A DNA stretch of 64,000 bases from Sipunculus nudus (lineage: Eukaryota; Annelida; Sipuncula; Golfingiida; Sipunculidae), in contig CM049315.1 of assembly GCA_026874595.1 (NCBI GenBank), forward strand, positions 8,554,664 through 8,618,663, given 5' to 3'. Below, one piece after another: positions 24,003-34,488 of this stretch. Numbering within the stretch: the first letter of the stretch is position 1; each line of letters starts with the position of its first letter. The position numbers were made by a program, and so were the translations under genes. Under the pieces are notes generated by a model. It was not told the origin of the DNA. It worked only from the letters and a program-made list of their open reading frames with translations, and made no database searches.

Positions 24003-24599
24003 CTGCAAAGCATATCAATGATACCTATCAGAATCTACCCTTGACAATGACTCTTGTTTAACCCTGTCAAGAATGCATCAAGGGTAAGAATTCAGATGGA
24101 TATCCATCAGTGGCTTATCCTGACAGATGTTATCTAGATCCCTCTCCTAGATCTCCTAGCAAATATCATCAGGTCCAAGCATTCTGTGACAATAACATCC
24201 TCCTGAGGTGTGGGGTTTGAAATTATCTCCCATTGCTATTTTGCCTATCAGGGTTACACAACCAGCAGCACCTGAACATATCAAAATAGTAAAGTGCAAC
24301 TGTAGGGGGAACCTGAACTGATGTGTAAAACAGTAAGTGGCTAATGCTAAGAAATTGCTTGCAAGAATGTAACACCAACTAAGAGAAGGGATACGCTTGA
24401 AGAAGATCATGCTGATGGGTCCCAACTTCATGGAATGTACATGAATTATGCATATATATGGTAAGATAGATTCATATTTAACTGTCTTTCAAACGTAATA
24501 TAACTTGCGCATGTGAAATTTGTTTTCGTTTACGATGATTGGGCATAATCAAAACAGTCACAGTGACAAGTTACAGGCCTACCTACATCTCTTAGAGAA

Positions 24600-26292
24600 A
24601 TGTGTCATTTCATGCGCAGTTTGGCTTAATTCCCCTTCCAAATTTGATATTAACCTGGAACATAATGCATGATATGTTCAAATTATTGCCTTAGCAATGA
24701 ACCTTTCCTGGCCTCAGAAGTATCATCATACGAAAGTCCATTCTAAATTTAGATGGAAACACTTTGAATGTTTCTTTGTCATTTCCTTTGACTGTTTTTT
24801 TAGAACTTGACCTATATCATAATGCATGATAGGAACCTATAACTTTCTGGCCTCAGAACTATCACCACATTGGAGTCCACTCTGAAGTTAGATGGAAATG
24901 ACCCTTTGAATGTTTTATAGGTTGCTTTCATGCAAAAACATGTCATATCATGGACAATTTGCAGTTTTCCTAAGAACTTGACTGTGACCTTAATGCATGA
25001 AATGAACCCTTCCTGGCCTCAAAACTATAACCAATTGAATATGTGCATTTTAAAATTATATGAAAATGACCCTTTATATGTGTTTTTCTATTTCACTTTC
25101 CTGCAAACTCATGCTATATAATGGCGGTTGTTACTATTTCTCATCTAAGTTTGGCTTTGACCTTGACCTTATTGCTCGATAGGCACCTTTTATGTCCTTA
25201 ATGTATTAACAAATGAATGGGCATCCTCAGCATCCTAAAAACAAGTGGAAATTACACTTAACATATTCGCTGCCAATGACGTGAATACTCGTCATTTATT
25301 ATGATTCCCCCAGTGCAAAGCACGTGTATACACGTCATTTATTTATAAGCCATTTTCAGCAGGAATTCTCATAAATTAATCAATAAATTCTTTGCAGATG
25401 AGGAGTAGACCATTAATATAGTCTCGCAGTATGAAAATGAACTATTTGTTATTCAACAGTGCGCTGTATCATTCTAAAGCAGGAAAGATGTGTAGATGGT
25501 AACAAAATCCACGGCTCCGGTCCATTGCCGTGAAATAACTTTACGACGCGCTTCAGTTTGTTTCTGTAACACGTTGGAAAAAGTACCATACCATTACAAG
25601 TGTTGTTTTTTCTTCCATATTTGACTTTGACCATGACCTTGATACATTATATATGGATTTTTAGACCTCAGAAGTGCCAAAAAACGCATGAGCATTATTA
25701 AGTTAGTTAGAAATGACAACTTAAATGCATTCCTATGCCTCTTCTTACAGAAACATGTTATAACATGCCGCTTGTTGCTTTTTCTCTTGGAAGTATGACA
25801 TTGGCCTTGACCTTAATGCAAGATATGTATCTTTCATTACCTAAGAGGTATCAGCAAATGTATGGGCAGCCTAATATCATATGGAAATATTACTTGAGAA
25901 ATATTTTTAAAATATTTGGTTGAAAAAAATGCCATATCATGGATATTTTGGGTTTTTTCTGCGAAGTTTGACATTGACCTTGACCTAATACCGGACGTGT
26001 ACGATTTATGACCTAAGAAGTGTCACCAAATGAACAGGCATCCCATTATTAGTTGGAAATGACACCTTTAATGTGTTTCTATGTCTGTTAGTTATGGAAT
26101 TATAGCCATTTAAATATTTCACCCCTTATAATGGCGGCCATCTTGGATTTGGGGTGAAAATGACACTTTGACATGGGTGGAATCGGGTGGGGTTTTATTT
26201 GTGAACCAAGACACCATAAATAAATCCATTTCAGGTGAGAAACCTTTGATTACATTTTTGTCCAACCTAAGTCATTCGTTGACTGGACTAAT
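24600..26292 (-). repeat. Right arm: inverted ~170 bp tandem repeats with TGACCTTGA words
   Basis: Reverse-complement counterpart of the left arm. Units contain AAAAACATG(T/C)CATATCATGG, CTTGACC(T/G)TGACC, AATGCATGA, CTGGCCTCAGAA, TTAGATGGAAATGACCC and TTTGAATG. TGACCTTGACC-like words occur near 24790, 24975, 25150, 25630, 25805 and 25976. An insertion at about 25259-25610 interrupts it. Confidence 0.7.
25259..25610. mobile_element. Possible piggyBac-like terminal fragment inside the right arm
   Basis: The repeat units break at a TTAA (ACTTAACATATTCGCTGCC). What follows is CAATGACGTGAATACTCGTCATTT, then a second palindrome-like word CACGTGTATACACGTC. TTAA target use together with TTCGCTGCCAATGACGT-type ends is reminiscent of piggyBac-like elements and their MITEs. 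No matching right end or second TTAA is clear. The arm resumes near 25611 with some host repeat missing. No coding sequence. Confidence 0.35.
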
Positions 26293-26639
26293 ATGACCTT
26301 TGAAATGTGTATAAATCCTCCATGCTTTTACATAAAGCCATACTATAATTATATTGATTGCAAAGTTATCAGATGTCTTTGTAAAGCTTTTTACAATTAA
26401 AAAAGGTAATGAACATTGAATTGTGTATATTGTTTAGAACATTTGAAACAGATCTTGCCTGCTGAGTCCACTTCCTCGATCTTCTTGTGTAGCCAACAGT
26501 TGCCCATGCTTCAATTTAGTACTTCTGCCAGTCGTCAGATTTTATGTATTCTTCATATATTCAATGTAGACATGCAGATATCAGACAATACAGATATGGC
26601 ATCAGTCGTGACTTCCATGTAGGAAATCCGTTTAGCTCA

Positions 26640-27660
26640 GCTGACTGAAAGTCACCTGAGCTAAAGCGATAACTCGTAGTCCTTCGTCCGTCTCTGAATA
26701 ACTTGTGCATTGGTTAAACTGATTCTTTCCATTTATATTGATCATGAAAAGTTACATCAGTTCTTGAAGACTACTAGCGCCACCTTTATTTTTTCTAAAT
26801 TTTACGCATTTTATCTGTTTTTTTTTTTTTAATGAAGCAGTCTAAACGTTAATAAGGCACAGACCTCTAATTAAAAATCCAGGGAGGTCCTAGGAAAATC
26901 TCCTATGAAACCTGCAATTGGGTCATGGTGAGCTATATTCTGATAGTTTTGGGTCGAAAACATGAAATTAAGCACCTAGACAGTCAGAAGGGGCAAAAAT
27001 TGCACCCACTTTATTTCGAATCTTATGATTTGACAATCAGGGAGGTCCTGCGTAAAAATGGTTTGAGCACCCTGAAAGTCCGATGCGTTCAGCTTGTAAT
27101 TGTAATGCCTTAAATCTTCTAACGCCACATCCAGTGGGGTAATTGGCAATTTTTTCAAGGGAACCTGAAACTAGGTCATGTTGACCTATATTCTGGGAGC
27201 GTCTGGCAAAAAGATAGATTTTTGGCAAATCTCATTGAAAACCTGGAATTAGGTCATGGTGAACTCTATTCTACAAGCCACAGGACAAAGCATGATTGTG
27301 ATCACCCAGACAGTCAGACAATGCACAAATTGTATCTATAAGCTCTAGAATCATCTAACGCAACATCTATGAAGATTCTTGTAAAATCTCCTCGGAAACT
27401 TGAAACTAGGTCACGCCGACCTATATCTGGCAAGCTACTGGTCAAAATGTGATTATGAGCACACAGATAGTCAGATAGGGCACGAATCTTACCTGTTGTG
27501 TCTAGAAATGTCTTTCTTAATATAAAGAGAGGTCATTGTATTGTCTACTTGAACATTCTAAATAAGGTCATTGTGACCTTTATTATGAGCTATGAGAAAG
27601 AACATGATTTGTGTGCCCTTTAAGTCAGATAGACACCTAAGGTAAGGTCGATTTTACCTA
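26640..27660. repeat. Second block of the 3.6 kb interspersed repeat family
   Basis: Begins CACCTGAGCTAAAGCGATAACTC plus TCCTTCGTCCGTC, matching the start of the block at 3576. It then shows recurrent units with AGGTCATGGTGA(C/A)CTATATTCT, GGCAAA(C)ATG, AGACAGTCAGA, GGCAAAAATTGCACC and AAATCTCCT(C/A)GGAAAC. Copies start near 26890, 27025, 27170, 27220 and 27370, about 140-200 bp apart and diverged. Near 27650 the words TCGATTTTACCTATTTCC and TATGGACTC are repeated in tandem (27648-27707). Confidence 0.6.
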
Positions 27661-28918
27661 TTTCCTATGGACTCAGTCGATTTTACCTATTTCCTATGGA
27701 CTCGGGCAAACATGTTTTGAGCACTCTGGAAGACATTCTATCCGTTGTTTAATGTTCCTTAACAAATAATTTACCAGTTTATAACATCACGAATCAATAC
27801 ATCCATCACTTGTATGTCAAGCTGAACGTCAAGGCCAATGGGCCACTAGTTATTATTATTCAGCACGAATGAACGAAGTTCAGTAGGCAGAGATACCGTA
27901 CCTCCAGAGTCGATGGCGTCAGCGTCGTCTGTAGACAGCTCAGGTTAAGGTCTTTGTTAACTTCGCAACCACTTGCACTATTTTTGTATTAATATATGTA
28001 TTTACATATTTCACATATGCATGGAAAAGGGGGTTAGGAAACCCTATAATTTGGGAATTGATAGGTCAAAATTCAAGGTCATAGACCACCATTGTTCATG
28101 AAGATGTCAAATTCAAGTTTTGTTTTGTTTGGCTCATTGCTGCATTGCTATTGAAGATAATTCAATCAAACGTAGTCCGTATGACTCACCAACATTATGA
28201 TGGATTTTGATGAAATTCATCAATATTAACCAATATTTTATCTCGCTTGCATTATATTCTATGCAAAATTCAAACATATTTAATGAGGACAGAGGTTACA
28301 ATACATTCGACGGTCTTATTATGCATCGTTGCGGTACACTTATTATCTGAATGCACGGTAACGGTGAGCTCTGCTATTCTCAGATAACTTACTTTACATT
28401 TTAAATGAGATAAGTTTTCTGGTTAATGCTTATTAACATTTGTACTCTTCATTAAACATTGCAACAAGGCATGGTAAACACCAAACTCTAACAATCTAGC
28501 TATTATAAAATAAACTTCGTCTTTCACTCTAAATAAATAGCTGTTCCGTGGAAATATGTTTAGTTATCGTAATCAAAGAGCCTCCTGTCGTCCAATTATT
28601 TTTATCTATAATCGAAATTCGAAAAATAAAAACTTTTTTATTTCTTCCCTGATGTCATTCTCAAAATAAGAATTCTTTATCATTTGTGGTTAAAAATGTT
28701 TAATATATATTTCGGTAAACTTAGTTTAAATGTATTCCCCTTAGGAAGGAACATTATATGAATAACAATTAAAGAAACTAGTTATCAAATTGGTGTGACG
28801 TTTTCTCTGTCTGAACTAAGCGCTCGTGCACATACCTTATCGCTAAAAGCTCACAGGGATGACGGAGATCAGTTTATAAGCCAAGCGTAATATATTAATA
28901 TGTTTAACATATGTTCCT
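27661..28918. other. Intergenic, no gene seen
   Basis: Contains a short TTATTATTATTCAGCACGAA segment near 27853 that looks like part of another dispersed repeat. AT-rich sequence follows up to the abrupt start of the transposase array at 28919. No coding frame was recognised. Confidence 0.4.
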
Positions 28919-29079
28919 GGCCACCTGGGCTGGGCGGTGGGGGTACTGCATCAGGCCTGAGGCTGTGGTTGGTGGACCTGTGGCTTCCTGTGGAATATAA
29001 AGCACAGTTTGAATTGAAAATTTCATTAGCTCAATGGTCAGCAAACACACAAGTTTATTTCAGTTCTGTATCTTCAAAG

Positions 29080-30187
29080 TTAAAATGGGAAAAGTTGGCG
29101 CTAGAAAAAATTAAAAAATCGCAAGAATGGGTTTCAGAAAGGGAATCTGTGGCACCACAGAAGGAATTCAGCCTCAACTGAATCAGCAGAACTCCCTCAC
29201 AGGTACATCAGACTGCAGCACTGCTCCCTGGATGATGTTGCAGGCACCAATGTCAAGATAATGGATGAGGATGGAAAGTCCAAGTACAATGTGAAACTGC
29301 TGCGACCAAGGACAACTGCTGGATCAGCCCTGCAACAAGCTGCAGCAGCAAAAGGTGGGAATGAACTTGACACAAACAGAATTGTGAACCTGGGAAAGTT
29401 GCTAGGAATGATTAACAGTGTAACCGGCCAGCATAAATCATCCTGTGATGGCATGTTGTAGTTTGACCAGGACAGCGAGGAGCAGCACGGCCTGGGATGG
29501 AGAGAGGTCCTCAAGTGTACAAAGTGTAACTTTAGGAGTGAAAAATGTAAACTTTACAAAGAAATTGACACTGGGAAAAGGGGAAGAAAGCTGGCTGATA
29601 TAAATCTGTCAGTACATGTAGGTACTTCACATACACCGATATCTTCATCCGGCCTAAACAAAATACTGGCCTCACTGAACATCCCACCCGCCAGTGAACG
29701 TCAACTACAAGGAAACAGCAACAAAGTGGCAGATGCATTGGTCAGGGAGAACACAACACGCATGGAGGGAATATGTCAAAACCTGCAAGAAATCAGCACC
29801 ATGAAGGGACTGTCAGAGAATACCCCTCATGACATGGAGGTAGACTGCCGTTATAACAACCTCATATACTCTGCTGTTGGACGGTCCCCATTCCAGGCTG
29901 GCACCCAAGTGACTCGGGTGGTATGTGAGCAGACCACAAGCAAAAAACAGATCATATGTCTCACGAACAAGAACAAGTTGTGCCAAACAGCTCGCATCTG
30001 GGAACACAAGACGTGGAAAAAAGTCAAGTGTCCTGACCACCCAAATGACTGTTCCATGAATTTGCCTATGGATGCTGCAATAGGTAGGAGTCAATTAAAC
30101 CTGATCACACTTTTTCTGTCAAAAAAAAAAATCGCATCCATCACAGTTTCCACATGGCACATATAACCACCCCCCCCCCCCCCCCAC

Positions 30188-30218
<31 letters not shown>

Positions 30219-31583
30219 GACACATTATTATTCTAATATAAAGTGAATAATTAAAGTGATGTAAATTTTAAATATTGGACATATAAAGGAATTATAACAA
30301 ATTTCTCCCGCATTCATATAAATTACAATGAATGGGGGGGGGGGAGTTTTTTTAGGGGGGGGGCATTTTCGGTATTTGGTGAAACAGCGACTCTGTCGCA
30401 CACAAAATTGGAAATTAATGAATGAATGAATGAATTAATTAATTAATTTGTGCCAACATTTTAAGACTCCCTTGGCTTAAGCTTAATATAAAAATAATAT
30501 TAATAATAATCACTAATAATAAAAATGATAAAAACCTTTTTGGTTTACAATGTACAAACTATCTTTCCAGGAAATACGGAACAGCTTACTGTGGAGTCAC
30601 TGAGGAGCTTGGCCAAGAACAACATACAGCCACGGCGTTTGGTGACAGATGGCGACAGTGGTGATCACCGAGCTGCAGACACACTTTACCATGAGGGACT
30701 GCTGGCCACAATACCAGTACGAACCCATGACCCCATCCATAATACCCGCCGCATGGGAAAGCATGTGAAGGCCGCACAGTTTTCAGCAGCAGCATTCCCA
30801 ACAGCCAGTCTGAGATCAGAAAAACAGATTTTACAAAATGAGCTAGCTAGGGACTTGCCCTACCGGTGTTCATCTGAACACAAAGCTGCCCACGCCCACT
30901 TCTGCGGTGATGTGCGGCGTATAAAGCGACAGATGACTTATGTGGTTGACTGTTTGGTGCGGTGTTACCAAGGGGATCACTCATTGTGCCGACGAACATC
31001 ATTTGTGTGTAATCCCCGTCGTCCCTGGTACCGGCACTCACCCTATATGAAGAAAAACTTTGTAATGAAACTAAGTGATACTGATGATGACACATTCAGG
31101 AGACTGTGTAACTTTAGGCTGGGGAGAGACAACTTGAATTATTTAAGTACTCTGCAGTCCACACCGAAATGTGAAGCAGTGAATCGGGGACTCAGTGCAT
31201 CAAATTCAAAAAGTGTGACATTCAGTCGAAACTATGCGGGTCGAATGCACAGCGCAGCAGCACGCATCAACCGTGGGCCTGGAGAGGCCATCTTTGACCA
31301 GCTAAGAGCTATTGGCTGCCGTGTTCCACCAGGCACACGAGTTGCTCGGGGGTTGCTGAAAACGAACCATCGGTATGACCGCCGTAGAGAGTATGCCCGC
31401 CGTCTGGTGCACAAGGTTCGTCGCTGCAGGAAAAGACAATATTTATTTCAGCTAGCCAGAGACCGGAAACTCTCAGAAACATACAGGTCTGGCATGGTGT
31501 ATGAGAAGAGAGACTCAACGACTGCATTAGCTGATCACAGCTATTCCACACGGCGGCGGTATAGGCCTATGGACAAACTATGA
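29080..31583 (+). pseudogene. Mutator-like transposase, copy A (two exons, one nonsense codon)
   Basis: Exon 1 (to 30083) and exon 2 (30571-31583) join by a GT-AG phase-1 intron, restoring AAIG-NTEQLTVESL. Exon 1 encodes KLLRPRTTAGSALQ, a C-x2-C zinc-binding segment CTKCNFRSEKCKLY, and CPDHPNDCSMNLPMDAAIG. Exon 2 is open for about 337 codons and carries TDGDS (likely catalytic Asp), a Cys/His cluster around RCYQGDHSLCRRTSFVC, KCEAVNRGL (likely catalytic Glu) and FSRNYAGRMHSAAARINRG. This order matches the 'Mutator-like transposase domain' family common in invertebrate genomes. Lesions: a frame problem near the N-terminus (about 29107) and TAG at 29459-29461 replacing the Gln codon seen in B and C. 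If translated it would bind and cut transposon ends in the nucleus. Confidence 0.75.
30084..30570 (+). other. Intron of transposase copy A, rich in simple repeats
   Basis: Donor ATAG|GTAGGAG and acceptor TATCTTTCCAG|GA. Inside are a poly-C run, (CA)n, two poly-G runs and an (ATGA/ATTA)n stretch. The same intron is present at 34352-34841, 38643-39123 and, in the duplicated block, about 44297-44783, differing mostly in run lengths. Confidence 0.8.
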
Positions 31584-31959
31584 TAAATTTATTTTAGTAG
31601 ATAATAGGACAAAGCAAGTATAATAAAGAACAAATACATTCCAATGTACATTCTTGTCATATTGCCTCTTGGCGAGAGTGTGAGTGAGAGAAAAAGTGAA
31701 AGGGGAGTGAGAGAAAAAAATAGGGGGGGGTAAGAAAAAATGAGTGTGCATGTAAGATTAAGAATTGAGAGAGAAAGTGTGATTGAAAAGTGAGACCAAA
31801 AGTGAGACCAAAAAAAGTGAGACAAAAAGTGAGACAAAAAATGAGATGGAAAAAATTTGGGAGAAAAATGTAAGACATGCAGGGTAAAAAAAAATGGGGG
31901 GGGGATAAAGGGTGTGTGAGATAAAAAAAAAAGTGAGACCAAAAGTGAGACACCAAGAG

Positions 31960-32018
31960 TGAGTGAGTGAGTGAGTGAGTGAGTGAGTGAGTGAGTGAGT
32001 GAGTGAGTGAGTGAGTCT
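31960..32018 (+). repeat. (GAGT)n tetranucleotide repeat downstream of exon 2, unit A
   Basis: Uninterrupted GAGT tandem repeat following several AAAAGTGAGAC-type imperfect repeats (31680-31950). The shorter counterpart in unit B is near 36226-36276. Apparent minus-strand frames here reading SLTHSLTH are by-products of the repeat. Confidence 0.95.
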
Positions 32019-33220
32019 GCCAGCCTATACATCCCTCCTCCCATACTTTATATTTTGAGTGAGATAAAATGTCCCCTTTATCAATATTATAAAATCCATA
32101 CATAGCAAAACTTTAAAACAACACTGGAAAACACTGCCAAGAACCTGGCCTGACAACTGGTATCTCGATTCATGTACTCCTGTTACCATGGAAATGACAT
32201 GTTGTATCAGGGCATATTACTCCCAATGTGTGTTCAGATCAGACTGTCGCATTATTTGCACTATATATTATCATTGTAAACAAAGCAGTATTCATACACA
32301 CCTGACCACATTTTGACATCCCCAGCACATTGGTCTTAAAGACCATGTTGAACTCTGTTTACAAATGCGGAAAAAGTGGCGCCTCATGTGACTCATTTGG
32401 GGACTATAAGCCTAGTTCTCTCCCTGTCTGAAGATGGCAGCACCTCCCAGAGCAAACTGTGGAAAAAGCACACCTCTCACTGCATCTCATGTCAAAATTT
32501 TATCTCTGCAGAAAAAAACATTATCTTGGCATGATTAAAAAGCTAAAAACCTATGTTATCAAAAATATAACCCACATAATAATGGCCCCCCTTTTAATTT
32601 TAAGGTGACACACTTCAGCCCGGCCCTGTCATATTGCATTCAGTCCGGTGGATCCTACACAAAATGGGCCAAGTGCTCTAATTGTCGCTCACACCTACAA
32701 TAAAATAAACCCCAACCTGGACCCATGACATGTTATTTTCTGTAAAACACATATATTTCCCTATGTCATGCTAAAATCTGATAGCCCCAAACCTGACAAT
32801 GGCTCCACAGTGGGCCAATACCCCAGTATATGCCCATCTGCTAAAACACCCCTTTTCATTGCTGAAACATGGGTCAAACTACGAATTTTAAATATTCCAG
32901 TTATCAGTCAATTCTTAAGCAATCAATTAGATATTCTAGGATGAACTCTATAACCATGCCTCATTACAGCAGGGGCATTATGCAAGCTGTATCTTCAGTT
33001 TAATGAGCACAGCAGCCTGAACACACTTGATTTTTGGTCTCAGAATGACCCTCTTTCATAAATAAAAGCTCATGTAAAGGAAGGATTACATCTCATCCTG
33101 TCATGGAGGCTACCATTATAGAGCCCAGGTGTAGAATGACCAAATGTAACAAGGGTACACACCCGCTTGATTACCCCGGTCTTGTACAGCATCCTGAAGT
33201 TGACCATGTTGGGCTGGGAT

Positions 33221-34452
33221 GGCCACCTGGGCTGGGCGGTGGGGGTACTGCATCAGGCCTGAGGCTGTGGTTGGTGGACCTGTGGCTTCCTGTGGAATAT
33301 AAAGCACAGTTTGAATTGAAAATTTCATTAGCTCAATGGTCAGCAAACACACAAGTTTATTTCAGTTCTGTATCTTCAAAGTTAAAATGGGAAAAGTTGG
33401 CGCTAGAATTTAATTTAAAAATCGCAAGAATGGGTTTCAGAAAGGGAATCTGTGGCACCAGAGAAGGAATTCAGCCTCAACTGAATCAGCAGAACTCCCT
33501 TACAGGTACATCAGACTGCCGCACTGCTCCCTGGATGAGGATGGAAAGTCCAAGTACAATGTGAAACTGCTGCGACCAAGGACAACTGCTGGATCATCCC
33601 TGCAACAAGCTGCAGCAGCAAAAGGTGGGAATGAACTTGACACAAACAGAATTGTGAACCTGGGAAAGTTGCTAGGAATGATTAACAGTGTAACCGGCCA
33701 GCATAAATCATCCTGTGATGGCATGTTGCAGTTTGACCAGGTCACCGAGGAGCAGCACGGCCTGGGATGGAGAGAGGTCCTCAAGTGTACAAAGTGTAAC
33801 TTTAGGAGTGAAAAATGTAAACTTTAAAAAGAAATTGACACTGGGAAAAGGGGAAGAAAGGCGGCTGATATAAATCTGTCAGTACATGTAGGTACTTCAC
33901 ATACACCGATATCTTCATCCGGCCTAAACAAAATACTGGCCTCACTGAACATCCCACCCGCCAGTGAACGTCAACTACAAGGAAACAGCAACAAAGTGGC
34001 AGATGCATTGGTCAGGGAGAACACAACACACATGGAGGGAATATGTCAAAACCTGCGAGAAATCAGCACCATGAAGGGACTGTCAGAGAATACCCCTCAT
34101 GACATGGAGGTAGACTGCCGTTATAACAACCCATATATTCTGCTGTTGGACGGTCCCCATTCCAGGCTCGCACCCAAGTGACTCAGGTGGTATGTGAGCA
34201 GACCACAAGCAAAAAATAGACCATATGTCTCACGAACAAGAACAAGTTTGCCAAACAGCTCGCATCTGGGAACACAAGACGTGGAAAAAAGTCAAGTGTC
34301 CTGACCACCCAAATGACTGTTCCATGAATTTCCCTATGGATGCTGCAATAGGTAGGAGTCAATTAAATCTGATCACACTTTTTCTGTCAAAAAAAAAAAA
34401 ATTCGCATCCATCACAGTTTCCACATGGCACATATAACCACCCCCACCCCCA

Positions 34453-34488
<36 letters not shown>

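Larger units (their letters stand above)
20536..26292. mobile_element. Large inverted-repeat (foldback-like) structure, 5.8 kb
   Basis: The left end near 20537 (TAGTCTAGTCAATGA) and the reverse complement of the right end near 26292 (TAGTCCAGTCAACGA) match. The match continues inward through GGTTGGACAAAAATGT, ATCAAAGG, ATGGTGTCTTGG/AGTGCAC, AAACCCCACCCGATTCCACC, AGATGGCCGCCATTATAA and CATAATTCCATAACTAAC. The arms are about 1.0 kb (left) and 1.7 kb (right, enlarged by an insertion and extra units). Each is built from ~170 bp tandem repeats. The core (21560-24600) holds a 1,024 bp tandem duplication and a candidate exon. There is no transposase. It resembles foldback elements with repeat-built arms; the class is unknown, and target duplications are not evident. 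Confidence 0.65.
28919..33220 (+). mobile_element. Mutator-like transposon array, unit A (~4.3 kb)
   Basis: First of three head-to-tail units. Homology to the later units begins sharply at GGCCACCTGGGCTGGG; the left ~1.1 kb spacer seen before units B and C is absent here. Order: leader with TATAAAG near 28997, transposase exon 1, 487 bp intron with poly-C and (CA)n, exon 2, a GTGAGA/GAGT-rich tract, then a ~1.1 kb spacer (32060-33220) with no coding frame. The spacer is conserved before units B and C, so it is part of the repeating unit. No terminal inverted repeats were recognised. Confidence 0.75.

Noticed and set aside
31589-32103. Minus-strand open frames of about 150 codons reading SLTHSLTH and Phe/Leu-rich sequence (also near 35812-36300)
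   Set aside because: They are translations of the (GAGT)n and GTGAGA-rich non-coding tract; low complexity and different in each copy.
33103-33564. 153-codon frame spanning the spacer and the start of unit B as an extra transposon protein
   Set aside because: The frame is cut short in unit C (stop near 37600), unit A lacks its first half, and its end runs out of frame with the transposase; coding status cannot be supported.
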